A stretch of 5,290 nucleotides of DNA from Bacteroidota bacterium (GTDB lineage Bacteria; Bacteroidota; Ignavibacteria; Tepidaquicellales; Tepidaquicellaceae), in NCBI GenBank assembly GCA_003519545.1, contig DOWN01000103.1, forward strand, positions 1 through 5,290. The letters are read 5' to 3'. The number at the start of each line of letters is the position of its first letter. Position 1 is the first letter of the stretch. Below the pieces are notes generated by a model. It did no database searches, had not been told where the DNA came from, and saw nothing but the letters and a program-made list of their open reading frames with translations. The position numbers were made by a program, and so were the translations under genes. Shown here piece after piece: positions 1 to 5,264 of this stretch.

Positions 1-357
1 GATAAAGCTATTAGAAAAAAAGTTGGTGTAAACTATCAATTTAATCCATTTATAGCGTATAATTGGAATACGGAAGAAGATAGGAAAAATAAAAAATTCA
101 ATACAACATTTGGAGCAAAAATAGAACTAAAGAATAGAAAATTAAAAATTAGGCAATTAGGAATTGAAATTCAAATAGATATTAAAGACTACAAAAAAGA
201 TTACATAAATGTTTACTCCATTGATTTTAACAATGATTACACTAACGAGAGTAAGTATAATTTAAGAGGAATTAAAACTTTAAAATTTAATAAGTTACGT
301 GATTTTACAATTAAAACTTGGAAAGAAATTCTAGAAATACCGAATACAAAAAAGTAA
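1..357 (+). CDS. Hypothetical protein, C-terminal part (5' end outside the window)
   Basis: Frame 1 is open from the first base to a TAA at 355-357, giving 118 residues with no internal stop; the true start lies upstream. I do not recognise the family. The protein is rich in Lys, Asn, Ile and Asp. Its first two thirds alternate polar and hydrophobic residues (for example FGAKIELKNRKLKIRQLGIEI), which suggests beta-strands, followed by a short basic tail ending PNTKK. There is no C-terminal aromatic residue typical of an outer-membrane barrel, no membrane helix and no Cys. By hand count the GC content is about 23%, clearly lower than the DUF4159 gene next door. That could mean acquired DNA or only a weakly constrained gene. 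The gene converges on the DUF4159 gene and ends just before a symmetric A/T hairpin. The reading frame is well supported; the function is unknown. Confidence 0.7.
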   Translation, partial: DKAIRKKVGVNYQFNPFIAYNWNTEEDRKNKKFNTTFGAKIELKNRKLKIRQLGIEIQIDIKDYKKDYINVYSIDFNNDYTNESKYNLRGIKTLKFNKLRDFTIKTWKEILEIPNTKK

Positions 358-368
358 ATTAGAATTTG

Positions 369-405
369 ATTTTTAATAATTTTAATTTCATTAATTATTA
401 AAAAT
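369..405. terminator. Symmetric all-A/T hairpin between convergent genes, probable bidirectional terminator
   Basis: Bases 369-381 and 393-405 are perfect reverse complements (13 bp, all A/T) around an 11-nt loop. On each strand the 3' arm begins with A/T and ends in a T- or A-run, so either strand would give a hairpin with U-rich flanks. It lies 11 bases after the stop of the plus-strand gene and 19 bases beyond the stop of the minus-strand DUF4159 gene, the usual place for a shared terminator. The lack of any G-C pair makes the stem weak. Confidence 0.45.
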
Positions 406-424
406 TGATTTAACTCACCCAATA

Positions 425-1105
425 TCACTTCATCAAAGAATAAATAATTATATTTGCACCCATCTTCATGGCTTCTTCGCGTTTATGTGGCGGATCGTTA
501 TATTCTCTCGGATCTGCCCATCCGTCTGTGATATTCGATTCGTAAATATAAAATACACATATCCTGCCTTCGTGTGTTATCCCAAAACCCTGTGCCGGCT
601 TCCCATCATGTTCATGCGTCTTTGGCAATCCGTTTGGAAAACTATATTGTATATTATAAATCTCATTCGTAAAAGGTATCTCTTCAAGTTCTTTTCCGGG
701 AAAAACTTTTTTTATTTCTCTTCTGAATGATTCATCCATTCCGTAATCATCATCTGCGAGAATAAATCCTCCCCGTTCGCAATAATTCCTTAGTCTTGCC
801 GCTTCCGTTTCTGAAAAACTAATATTACCATGTCCTGTTAATAATAAAAACGGATAATTAAATATTTCATCAGATGCCACATCTACAGAATAAAATTCAG
901 GTTTATCAACGTCAACTGTCGTATTCTTTTTCAAAAAATCCATCATATTAACTTCAGCCGAAGGATCATTATACCAGTCGCCACCTCCCGAATATTTTAA
1001 TCTCGCTATCTTGAACTGTGAAGAATTTTTTTTCACACCGTCATTTTGTGAAATTACAAATTCATAAGGCAAGATTATTAATATAACTAATAGTATTATT
1101 CTCAT
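425..1105 (-). CDS. Exported DUF4159 domain protein
   Basis: The protein has 226 residues, from ATG at 1105-1103 to TGA at 427-425. Residues 1-19 form a signal peptide (one Arg, a long Ile/Leu core, then VIS before Gln20), so the protein should be exported. The rest matches the DUF4159 family (Pfam PF13709) from end to end. The hallmark segments are GGGDWYNDPS (40-49), LTGHGN (89-94), ADDDYGMDESFRRE (117-130), HEHDGKP (164-170), YESNITDGW (188-196) and NDPP (203-206). The family has no established reaction; I recall it being grouped with glutamine-amidotransferase-like folds, but that is memory, not something seen here. Family members often sit beside MoxR/Bat-type genes; none is in view. The gene is transcribed away from the histidine kinase across a 62-bp gap and ends near the 369-405 hairpin. 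Its GC content is visibly higher than that of the gene to its left. Family assignment is strong; function is unknown. Confidence 0.9.
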   Translation of the reverse strand: MRIILLVILIILPYEFVISQNDGVKKNSSQFKIARLKYSGGGDWYNDPSAEVNMMDFLKKNTTVDVDKPEFYSVDVASDEIFNYPFLLLTGHGNISFSETEAARLRNYCERGGFILADDDYGMDESFRREIKKVFPGKELEEIPFTNEIYNIQYSFPNGLPKTHEHDGKPAQGFGITHEGRICVFYIYESNITDGWADPREYNDPPHKREEAMKMGANIIIYSLMK

Positions 1106-1167
1106 TGTCTCTAAGATATGAAAATTACTTAAAAATGTAACTTAAATAATATATCTTACACAAATAT
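1106..1167. promoter_or_regulatory. Divergent intergenic region between the DUF4159 and histidine kinase genes
   Basis: These 62 A/T-rich bases must carry, or overlap, the start signals of both genes. On the minus strand TATATTTG (1168 down to 1161) fits the Bacteroidota -7 consensus TAnnTTTG and would give the DUF4159 mRNA a leader of about 50 nt. No TTG -33 element is seen at the expected distance, where it would fall inside the kinase gene. No convincing box is seen for the kinase on the plus strand. Neither start codon has a Shine-Dalgarno sequence. Confidence 0.3.
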
Positions 1168-3540
1168 ATGCTGAAAGTTTCTGAATATTTTGATAATTAT
1201 TTTGCACGCGGCAAGATAAATAAATTTACTCTCGCAGTATTTGTTTATTTATTAATTGTTTTACTTAATATAATTGATTATGTAACTGAAGGTAAATTAA
1301 TTTTTACTCTCTTCTATGTTATCATCGCAATATTTGTTACAAGATATCTGAATATCGCTAACGCCATTGTAATTTCAGTTTTGGCTTCAATTTCTACCGC
1401 TTATATCGACATAACTATTCTCAATGAGGATCTATTCAGCCCTTATTATTATTTTAATTTATTAACAAGATTAATCGTTTATTTCATTGTTATTTATCTC
1501 ACTCATACTGTCCAAAAAAGAGAAAGTTCTCTCGAAGAAAAAATAAAAATCAGAACTTTAGATTTAGAAGAAGAAATTAGACAAAGGAAATTTAAAGAAA
1601 GTTTGTTAATCGAAAGTGAAGAGAAATACAGAAATCTCCTCACAAATCAACCGATTGCTTTGCTTAGGATGAATATCTCAACTAATAAAGTTGACTTTGC
1701 CAATCAGGAGTTTCTCAGACAATCCGGATATGACGCCACAGAATATGACAATCTGAAAGACGAAGATTATATCAATATGATATATCCTGATGATAGAGAA
1801 CGTTTATTTAATTTTTATAAAGAATGGGCAACTTCCGGGTTCAGAGAAAACTCAAATATCTCTTACAGAATAATTAACCGTTACGGAAAAATTCTCTGGC
1901 TTAATACTTATCTTTATGTTGATAGAGATAAAAACGGAAACCCTTCATTCATAAATCAACTTTGTATTGATGTTTCAGATCAAAAGTTAAACGAGGAAAA
2001 TCTTTTTAAAAGCAAAGAGAGATATGAATCTTTCATCAAAAACAGCAATGAGGGAATTTACAGAATTGAATTTGATGACCCGATTGACATCTCATTGCCT
2101 AAAGAAGAAATAATTAAACAATTTTTCTTTACCGGATACATTGCTGAGTGTAATAACATCTTTGCCAAAACTTACGGCTTTAAACTGGCAGACGAAATAG
2201 TGGGAATTCAAGTCTCAAGACTTATGGGAGATTCATTGAATGATGAGAATTATAAAACTTTAAATAATTTTATTGAAAATAATTATATCGCAAGTAATGA
2301 AATTACTGAAGAATACGATAAAAACTGGAGAAAGATATATATAAGCAATAATTCTGCAGGTGTTATTAAAGACGGAAAACTTCTAAGGGTGTGGGGTATT
2401 CAGCAAAATATAACTGAACTAAGAGAATCTCAGGACAAAATCAGAATTTTATCTTGGGCTGTGGAACAAAGCCCTGATGCTATTGTAATTATGGATACTC
2501 AGTTTAATATTCAGTATTCAAATCCTAAGTTCTCTGAAATCTCCGGCTATTCAAATTCAGAAGTTATAAATAAAAAACCTTTTATAATGCTTCTCAATGA
2601 ATCACCAAAAGAACTTAGAGAAGAAATTGTGAACACTTTAAATAGTGACAATATCTGGACAGGTGAGTATCTGAATAGAACAAAAGACGGTGAAAACTAT
2701 TGGGAGTTTGCTATCATTGCCCCGATAAAAAATGAAAAAAATCAGACTACGAATTATGTATATATAAAAAGAAATATTTCCGAAAGAAAAAGATTTGAAG
2801 AAGAACTTATCGAGTCACGCCTTAAAGCGGAAGATGCTAATAAAATTAAAAGTGAATTTATTGCCAATATGTCTCATGAAATAAGAACGCCTATGAATGG
2901 AATTTTAGGGATGATACAATTGCTTGAGATGACTTCACTTGATGAAGAACAAAAAGATTTAATTGAAACTGTTAAATATTCATCTGATCTCTTATTGAGA
3001 ATTATTAATGACATTTTAGACTTTTCTAAACTTGAGTTTGGAAATGTTAAATTAAGTTACGAACCATTTTATTTAAGAGAGTTTGGAAAAAATCTTTATG
3101 GAATGTTTGAAATAGCTGCAAAAAATAAAAACCTCGCTTTTGAAGTGATTTATAACAGTGATTTTAATTATCAGATAAAAGGAGATACATACAGATTAAA
3201 TCAAATCTTAATTAATTTAATTGGCAATTCGATTAAATTCACTAACGAAGGATTTATAAAACTTTATATACTCGAAAAAAATAAAACAGCAAAAAAAGTT
3301 TCCATTGAATTTATTGTAGTTGATACGGGAATAGGAATTCCAAGTGAAAAATTTGAAATCCTCTTTGATAGTTTTACACAACTTGAGAATACTTACACTA
3401 AAAAATATACCGGCACAGGATTAGGTCTGGCAATCGTTAAAAAATTAACTGACTTGATGAAAGGGAATATTTCAATCAAAAGTGAAGTCGGAAAGGGAAG
3501 TGAATTTTGCGTAAAAATAGATTTCGAAATTTCACAATAA
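1168..3540 (+). CDS. Membrane-bound multi-PAS sensor histidine kinase
   Basis: This 790-residue inner-membrane sensor kinase would autophosphorylate on His and pass phosphate to a response regulator not present here. Four hydrophobic helices lie at about 19-38, 42-61, 62-80 and 95-115. Their pattern (IDYVTEGKLIFTLFY, then FNLLTRLIVYF) resembles an unnamed four-helix module common at the N-terminus of bacterial kinases and diguanylate cyclases. A charged coiled coil follows (about 116-150). Three PAS domains lie at roughly 150-275, 285-420 and 428-545; the middle one is divergent, with an insertion near 303-325. HisKA carries SHEIRTPMNG with His570. HATPase_c has the N box (Asn683, Asn687, Lys690), G1 DTGIGIP (719-725), an F box near 733-736 and G2 TGTGLGLA (748-755). 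All catalytic residues are present and the protein ends just after the ATPase domain, so it is a non-hybrid kinase. The signal sensed is unknown. The first Met is chosen because the membrane segment follows it; there is no Shine-Dalgarno site. Confidence 0.95.
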   Translation: MLKVSEYFDNYFARGKINKFTLAVFVYLLIVLLNIIDYVTEGKLIFTLFYVIIAIFVTRYLNIANAIVISVLASISTAYIDITILNEDLFSPYYYFNLLTRLIVYFIVIYLTHTVQKRESSLEEKIKIRTLDLEEEIRQRKFKESLLIESEEKYRNLLTNQPIALLRMNISTNKVDFANQEFLRQSGYDATEYDNLKDEDYINMIYPDDRERLFNFYKEWATSGFRENSNISYRIINRYGKILWLNTYLYVDRDKNGNPSFINQLCIDVSDQKLNEENLFKSKERYESFIKNSNEGIYRIEFDDPIDISLPKEEIIKQFFFTGYIAECNNIFAKTYGFKLADEIVGIQVSRLMGDSLNDENYKTLNNFIENNYIASNEITEEYDKNWRKIYISNNSAGVIKDGKLLRVWGIQQNITELRESQDKIRILSWAVEQSPDAIVIMDTQFNIQYSNPKFSEISGYSNSEVINKKPFIMLLNESPKELREEIVNTLNSDNIWTGEYLNRTKDGENYWEFAIIAPIKNEKNQTTNYVYIKRNISERKRFEEELIESRLKAEDANKIKSEFIANMSHEIRTPMNGILGMIQLLEMTSLDEEQKDLIETVKYSSDLLLRIINDILDFSKLEFGNVKLSYEPFYLREFGKNLYGMFEIAAKNKNLAFEVIYNSDFNYQIKGDTYRLNQILINLIGNSIKFTNEGFIKLYILEKNKTAKKVSIEFIVVDTGIGIPSEKFEILFDSFTQLENTYTKKYTGTGLGLAIVKKLTDLMKGNISIKSEVGKGSEFCVKIDFEISQ

Positions 3541-3553
3541 ATTATTTTCTTCT

Positions 3554-3588
3554 CATTCTGAAGGAGCGAAGCGACTTAAGAATCTCCC
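3554..3588 (+). repeat. Degenerate copy of a dispersed intergenic hairpin repeat
   Basis: The stretch beginning CATTCTGAAGGAGCGAAGCG and ending AAGAATCTCCC matches, from memory, an intergenic repeat seen in many bacterial genomes (core CATTCTGAGCGAAGCGAAGAATCTC and variants). It can fold: ATTCT (3555-3559) pairs with AGAAT (3579-3583), AAG (3561-3563) with CTT (3575-3577), and GC (3566-3567) with GC (3571-3572) over a GAA loop, with a possible tandem G-A step between. It starts 13 bases after the kinase stop codon. Only one copy is in the window, so the repeat status is not proven here. No clear terminator is otherwise seen after the kinase gene. Confidence 0.5.
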
Positions 3589-3636
3589 AAATCAACTCCC
3601 AAAATAGAAATTCGCATTCATTGAAAAAATTATAAA

Positions 3637-3667
3637 TTGAATTTGAGCACTAATTTAAGTAATTTCA
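3637..3667 (+). promoter_or_regulatory. Possible promoter of tRNA-Phe
   Basis: TTG at 3637-3639 and TAATTTCA at 3660-3667 are 20 bases apart and resemble the Bacteroidota pair TTG / TAnnTTTG (6 of 8 in the second box). Transcription would start near 3675, about 8 bases before the tRNA. The second box overlaps a small perfect hairpin, AGTAATT (3658-3664) with AATTACT (3669-3675) around a TCAT loop. In DNA this A/T-rich, such matches arise easily by chance. Confidence 0.25.
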
Positions 3668-3682
3668 TAATTACTAAAAATT

Positions 3683-3755
3683 GGTCAGGTAGCTCAGTTG
3701 GTAGAGCAACGGCCTGAAAAGCCGTGTGTCGCCGGTTCGATTCCGGCCCTGACCA
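3683..3755 (+). tRNA. tRNA-Phe (anticodon GAA)
   Basis: The 73-nt cloverleaf is complete. The acceptor stem GGTCAGG (3683-3689) pairs with CCTGACC (3748-3754), with A3755 as discriminator. The D stem is GCTC/GAGC (3692-3695, 3704-3707). The anticodon stem ACGGC/GCCGT encloses the loop CTGAAAA, with GAA at 3716-3718. The variable loop is GTGTC, and the T arm is GCCGG-TTCGATT-CCGGC (3731-3747). All stems pair perfectly. The bases after the discriminator are CAC, so the 3' CCA is not encoded and must be added after transcription. It is a single tRNA transcribed alone, with its own terminator directly downstream. Confidence 0.97.
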
Positions 3756-3761
3756 CACTAA

Positions 3762-3789
3762 AAAGAAGGAAGCAATATCTTCCTTTTTT
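3762..3789 (+). terminator. Intrinsic terminator of tRNA-Phe
   Basis: AAGGAAG (3766-3772) pairs with CTTCCTT (3779-3785) around the loop CAATAT. The stem extends outward through a G-T wobble (3765/3786) and three A-T pairs (3762-3764 with 3787-3789). The run of six T at 3784-3789 forms the U-tract. It begins six bases after the end of the tRNA and ends its transcript before the metal-related genes. Confidence 0.85.
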
Positions 3790-3891
3790 AATATGAACCC
3801 AAAATTAACCCCAAACTTCTAACCTTATCCATTTCATTTTATCTTTTTTTTGATAGAACTTTTTTATACTTTTATATGTATAATTACATAG
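3790..3891 (+). promoter_or_regulatory. Upstream region of the Cys-rich gene cluster, with weak promoter boxes and an inverted repeat
   Basis: This gap should hold the promoter of the gene starting at 3892. TTTG at 3849-3852 is followed after 20 bases by TATATGTA (3873-3880), a partial match to the Bacteroidota -33/-7 pair. A TATAAT lies at 3879-3884, but its spacing from TTGATA (3850-3855) is 23 bp, too long for a classical sigma-70 promoter. TATGTA (3875-3880) and TACATA (3885-3890) form a 6-bp inverted repeat with a 4-base spacer, ending one base before the start codon, in a position where a repressor could act. None of these is strong evidence alone. Confidence 0.3.
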
Positions 3892-4320
3892 ATGATTAAG
3901 TTTCTATCAATATTGGTCATTTCGGTTTTGTTGAATTCATTTTGTTTTACAATTTACTCGCATTGTAAAATGAATTCACACTATAATATGATAGAAAATT
4001 CCGGCGACCAGTCAATCAATGAATCTTGTTGCAATACTGATAATCACTCATCTGAAAATTATTCAACTTCTGATACACATTGTCCGTTAGATCAAGTTGG
4101 CACCTCTCAGTGCGAATGTTGCATAAAACAATCCGCGGACAAAAATAGTTATCTTATAATCAGTTCCGGAAATCAAAATTTAAAAGAATCAATTACAGTA
4201 TTTGAAACTGAAAATTTAAATTTTACCTCTATAAATAAAATTTCCGGTCACTACTTCAATTATAACACTCCACTTCCTGAAAAGGATATCACCATTCTAA
4301 ACGAAAATTTCCGAATTTAG
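3892..4320 (+). CDS. Small exported Cys/His-rich protein, putative metal binding
   Basis: The protein has 142 residues, ATG to TAG. Residues 1-17 or so are a hydrophobic export signal after Lys3. The mature part opens with a Cys/His/Met-rich stretch: HCKMNSHYNM (24-33), CC (46-47), His52, HC (63-64) and CECC (74-77), for eight Cys in all including Cys18 in the signal. The second half lacks Cys and ends in a Pro-containing tail, TPLPEKDITILNENFRI. This layout (signal, Cys-rich patch, Pro-Leu-Pro and hydrophobic C-terminus) resembles small uncharacterised proteins I associate with copper-handling loci in Bacteroidota, but I cannot name a family. No lipobox is evident, so the protein is probably periplasmic and soluble. 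It is the first of three consecutive genes for exported Cys-rich proteins, 67 bases before the next, so co-transcription is possible. The gene call is firm; metal binding is inferred. Confidence 0.8.
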   Translation: MIKFLSILVISVLLNSFCFTIYSHCKMNSHYNMIENSGDQSINESCCNTDNHSSENYSTSDTHCPLDQVGTSQCECCIKQSADKNSYLIISSGNQNLKESITVFETENLNFTSINKISGHYFNYNTPLPEKDITILNENFRI

Positions 4321-4387
4321 AATTTTTCAAAATTCCGGCAAAACTTTTTTAAAAAAATTTAATTTAATAAAATTTAAAATTTCTATT
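4321..4387 (+). other. A/T-rich spacer between two Cys-rich genes
   Basis: This 67-base gap is almost pure A/T after position 4340. It contains the self-complementary run TTTTTTAAAAAA (4345-4356) but no loop-bearing hairpin followed by a T-run, so I see no terminator. It could hold a promoter for the following gene or simply be an operon spacer. There is no Shine-Dalgarno sequence before the ATG at 4388. Confidence 0.4.
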
Positions 4388-5110
4388 ATGAGAAACAAAT
4401 TATTTTTAATGTTTGGCTTGATTTTATTCATCGGAATCACTTTGAATAATCTTCAGGCATTTAGCAATCAAAACAATGATTGCTGTAAAACTGGTGCTGC
4501 TTGCTGTGAAGTCAAATCTGATTGCTGCGATAAATCTGAAAAAACAGGAACAGTTCAAGGAGTGACAAATGAAACTCAATCACTGAATAATGACTGCTGT
4601 AAATCCGGTGCCGCTTGCTGTGAAGTCAAATCTGCTTGTTGCGACAATTCTGAAAAAACCGGAACAGTGCAAGGGGTAACAAATGAATCTCAGTCTATGA
4701 ACAATGACTGTTGCTCAAACGGAGCTGCTTGCTGTGATGATAAATCCGCGTGTTGTGATAAATCAAATAAATCAGGAACTTCACAAGGTTCTGAAAGTGA
4801 CAGTGCAATTTGCCTCGTTTCCAAAGAAAAATTTCCGTCCGGTTCAGGTGAAAAATTTACTTACCTCGGAACTGAATATGAATTTTGTTGTGGCGGTTGT
4901 GTTAATGAATTTAAATCTGCTTCAATAAAATATACTGATGGAAAAGCAATGTGTCCTACTTGTATGCACGATGATGCTATTGAGTCTTTGAATACCGTTC
5001 ATGATAAAACAACTTATTATTTCTGTAATGAAAATTGCAAAACTAAATTTGAAAAAAATCCTGAAAAATATAAAGACGGTAACAAGGGTGATAATTCACA
5101 TAAACACTAA
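4388..5110 (+). CDS. Exported Cys-Cys repeat protein with two C-terminal TRASH/YHS-like metal-binding motifs
   Basis: The protein has 240 residues, 26 of them Cys (about 11%). Residues 1-24 are a signal peptide (RNK, hydrophobic core, LQA before Phe25). Residues 29-66, 67-104 and 105-134 are tandem copies of a 38-residue unit, the last shortened. Each starts NNDCC and has three Cys-Cys pairs seven residues apart (32/33, 39/40, 46/47 and equivalents), then a Gly/Thr/Ser linker. The C-terminal part has two TRASH/YHS-like motifs. The first is Cys142 with FCCGGCVNEF (Cys167, 168, 171). The second is MCPTCMHD (Cys189, 192) with YYFCNENCKTKF (Cys213, 217) and NPEKY. The tail is HKH. TRASH and YHS modules bind soft metals such as copper in known proteins, so a secreted metal sink or chaperone is likely; the metal is not determined. 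The gene follows another Cys-rich gene and ends at a strong terminator. I recognise no named family for the whole architecture. Confidence 0.9.
   Translation: MRNKLFLMFGLILFIGITLNNLQAFSNQNNDCCKTGAACCEVKSDCCDKSEKTGTVQGVTNETQSLNNDCCKSGAACCEVKSACCDNSEKTGTVQGVTNESQSMNNDCCSNGAACCDDKSACCDKSNKSGTSQGSESDSAICLVSKEKFPSGSGEKFTYLGTEYEFCCGGCVNEFKSASIKYTDGKAMCPTCMHDDAIESLNTVHDKTTYYFCNENCKTKFEKNPEKYKDGNKGDNSHKH
4472..4789 (+). repeat. Three in-frame tandem repeats (114 bp unit) encoding Cys-Cys triplets
   Basis: The units are 4472-4585, 4586-4699 and a shortened third copy at 4700-4789. By hand alignment the first two differ at 17 of 114 bases but only 5 of 38 residues, with about two thirds of the changes silent. 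The third matches the second at 22 of 30 residues. All 18 Cys are kept in all copies, so the duplication is not recent and the cysteines have been conserved since it occurred. Confidence 0.9.
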
Positions 5111-5120
5111 TTTATAATAT

Positions 5121-5155
5121 AGTATTCCGGATTTATATCCGGAATACTCTTTTTT
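5121..5155 (+). terminator. Strong intrinsic terminator after the Cys-Cys repeat gene
   Basis: AGTATTCCGGAT (5121-5132) and ATCCGGAATACT (5137-5148) form a perfect 12-bp stem with a TTAT loop, followed by C and six T (5150-5155). It starts 10 bases after the stop codon at 5108-5110. The next start codon is only 10 bases after the T-run, which leaves no room for a separate promoter between them. Confidence 0.9.
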
Positions 5156-5165
5156 AATATACAAA

Positions 5166-5264
5166 ATGAAAAAATTAATTTTAATATTTTTTATACTGAT
5201 TTCTTCTTCTTATTCTTATTCTCAGGTTTCTAAGGCTATTGTCGGAGTTGATGGTTTAACCTGT
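5166..5264 (+). CDS. Exported heavy-metal-associated (HMA) domain protein, N-terminal fragment
   Basis: ATG at 5166 opens a frame of 33 native-looking residues before adapter sequence takes over. Residues 1-19 are a signal peptide (KK, an Ile/Leu/Phe core, then a Ser/Tyr-rich end before Gln20). The mature start, VSKAIVGVDGLTC, matches the first strand and metal-binding loop of HMA domains, where GLTC is normally followed by xxC; the second Cys would lie just past the break. Exported HMA proteins of this kind bind copper or similar ions. The frame continues through the adapter (CLLYTSLS), but those residues should not be trusted. The gene follows the terminator closely and extends the run of exported Cys-containing proteins. 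The family call rests on few residues; the gene itself is likely real. Confidence 0.65.

Noticed and set aside
237..428. Minus-strand 63-codon open frame
   Set aside because: It lies opposite the partial plus-strand gene and the A/T hairpin, and its hydrophobic Ile/Leu/Phe-rich product is what A/T-rich antisense DNA gives by chance. It also overlaps the end of the DUF4159 gene.
485..730. Plus-strand 81-codon open frame
   Set aside because: Entirely antisense to the well-supported DUF4159 gene, with no recognisable motif.
3879..3884. TATAAT as a sigma-70 -10 box
   Set aside because: Its distance to the only TTGATA is 23 bp, and A/T-rich DNA yields such hexamers often.
3999..4340. Repeated AATTCCGG-like words in and after the small Cys-rich gene
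   Set aside because: Most are in coding sequence as Ser-Gly codons and show no fixed spacing or dyad arrangement.
4345..4356. TTTTTTAAAAAA as a terminator
   Set aside because: It is a palindrome without a loop, has no G/C pairs and is not followed by a T-run on the plus strand.
4472..4789. CRISPR-like repeat array
   Set aside because: The 114-bp repeats are contiguous, in frame, differ mainly at silent sites and encode protein; there are no short repeats separated by unique spacers.
4704..4928. Plus-strand 74-codon open frame in another phase
   Set aside because: Embedded in the CC-repeat gene, whose frame has clear repeats and Cys motifs; the alternative product has none.
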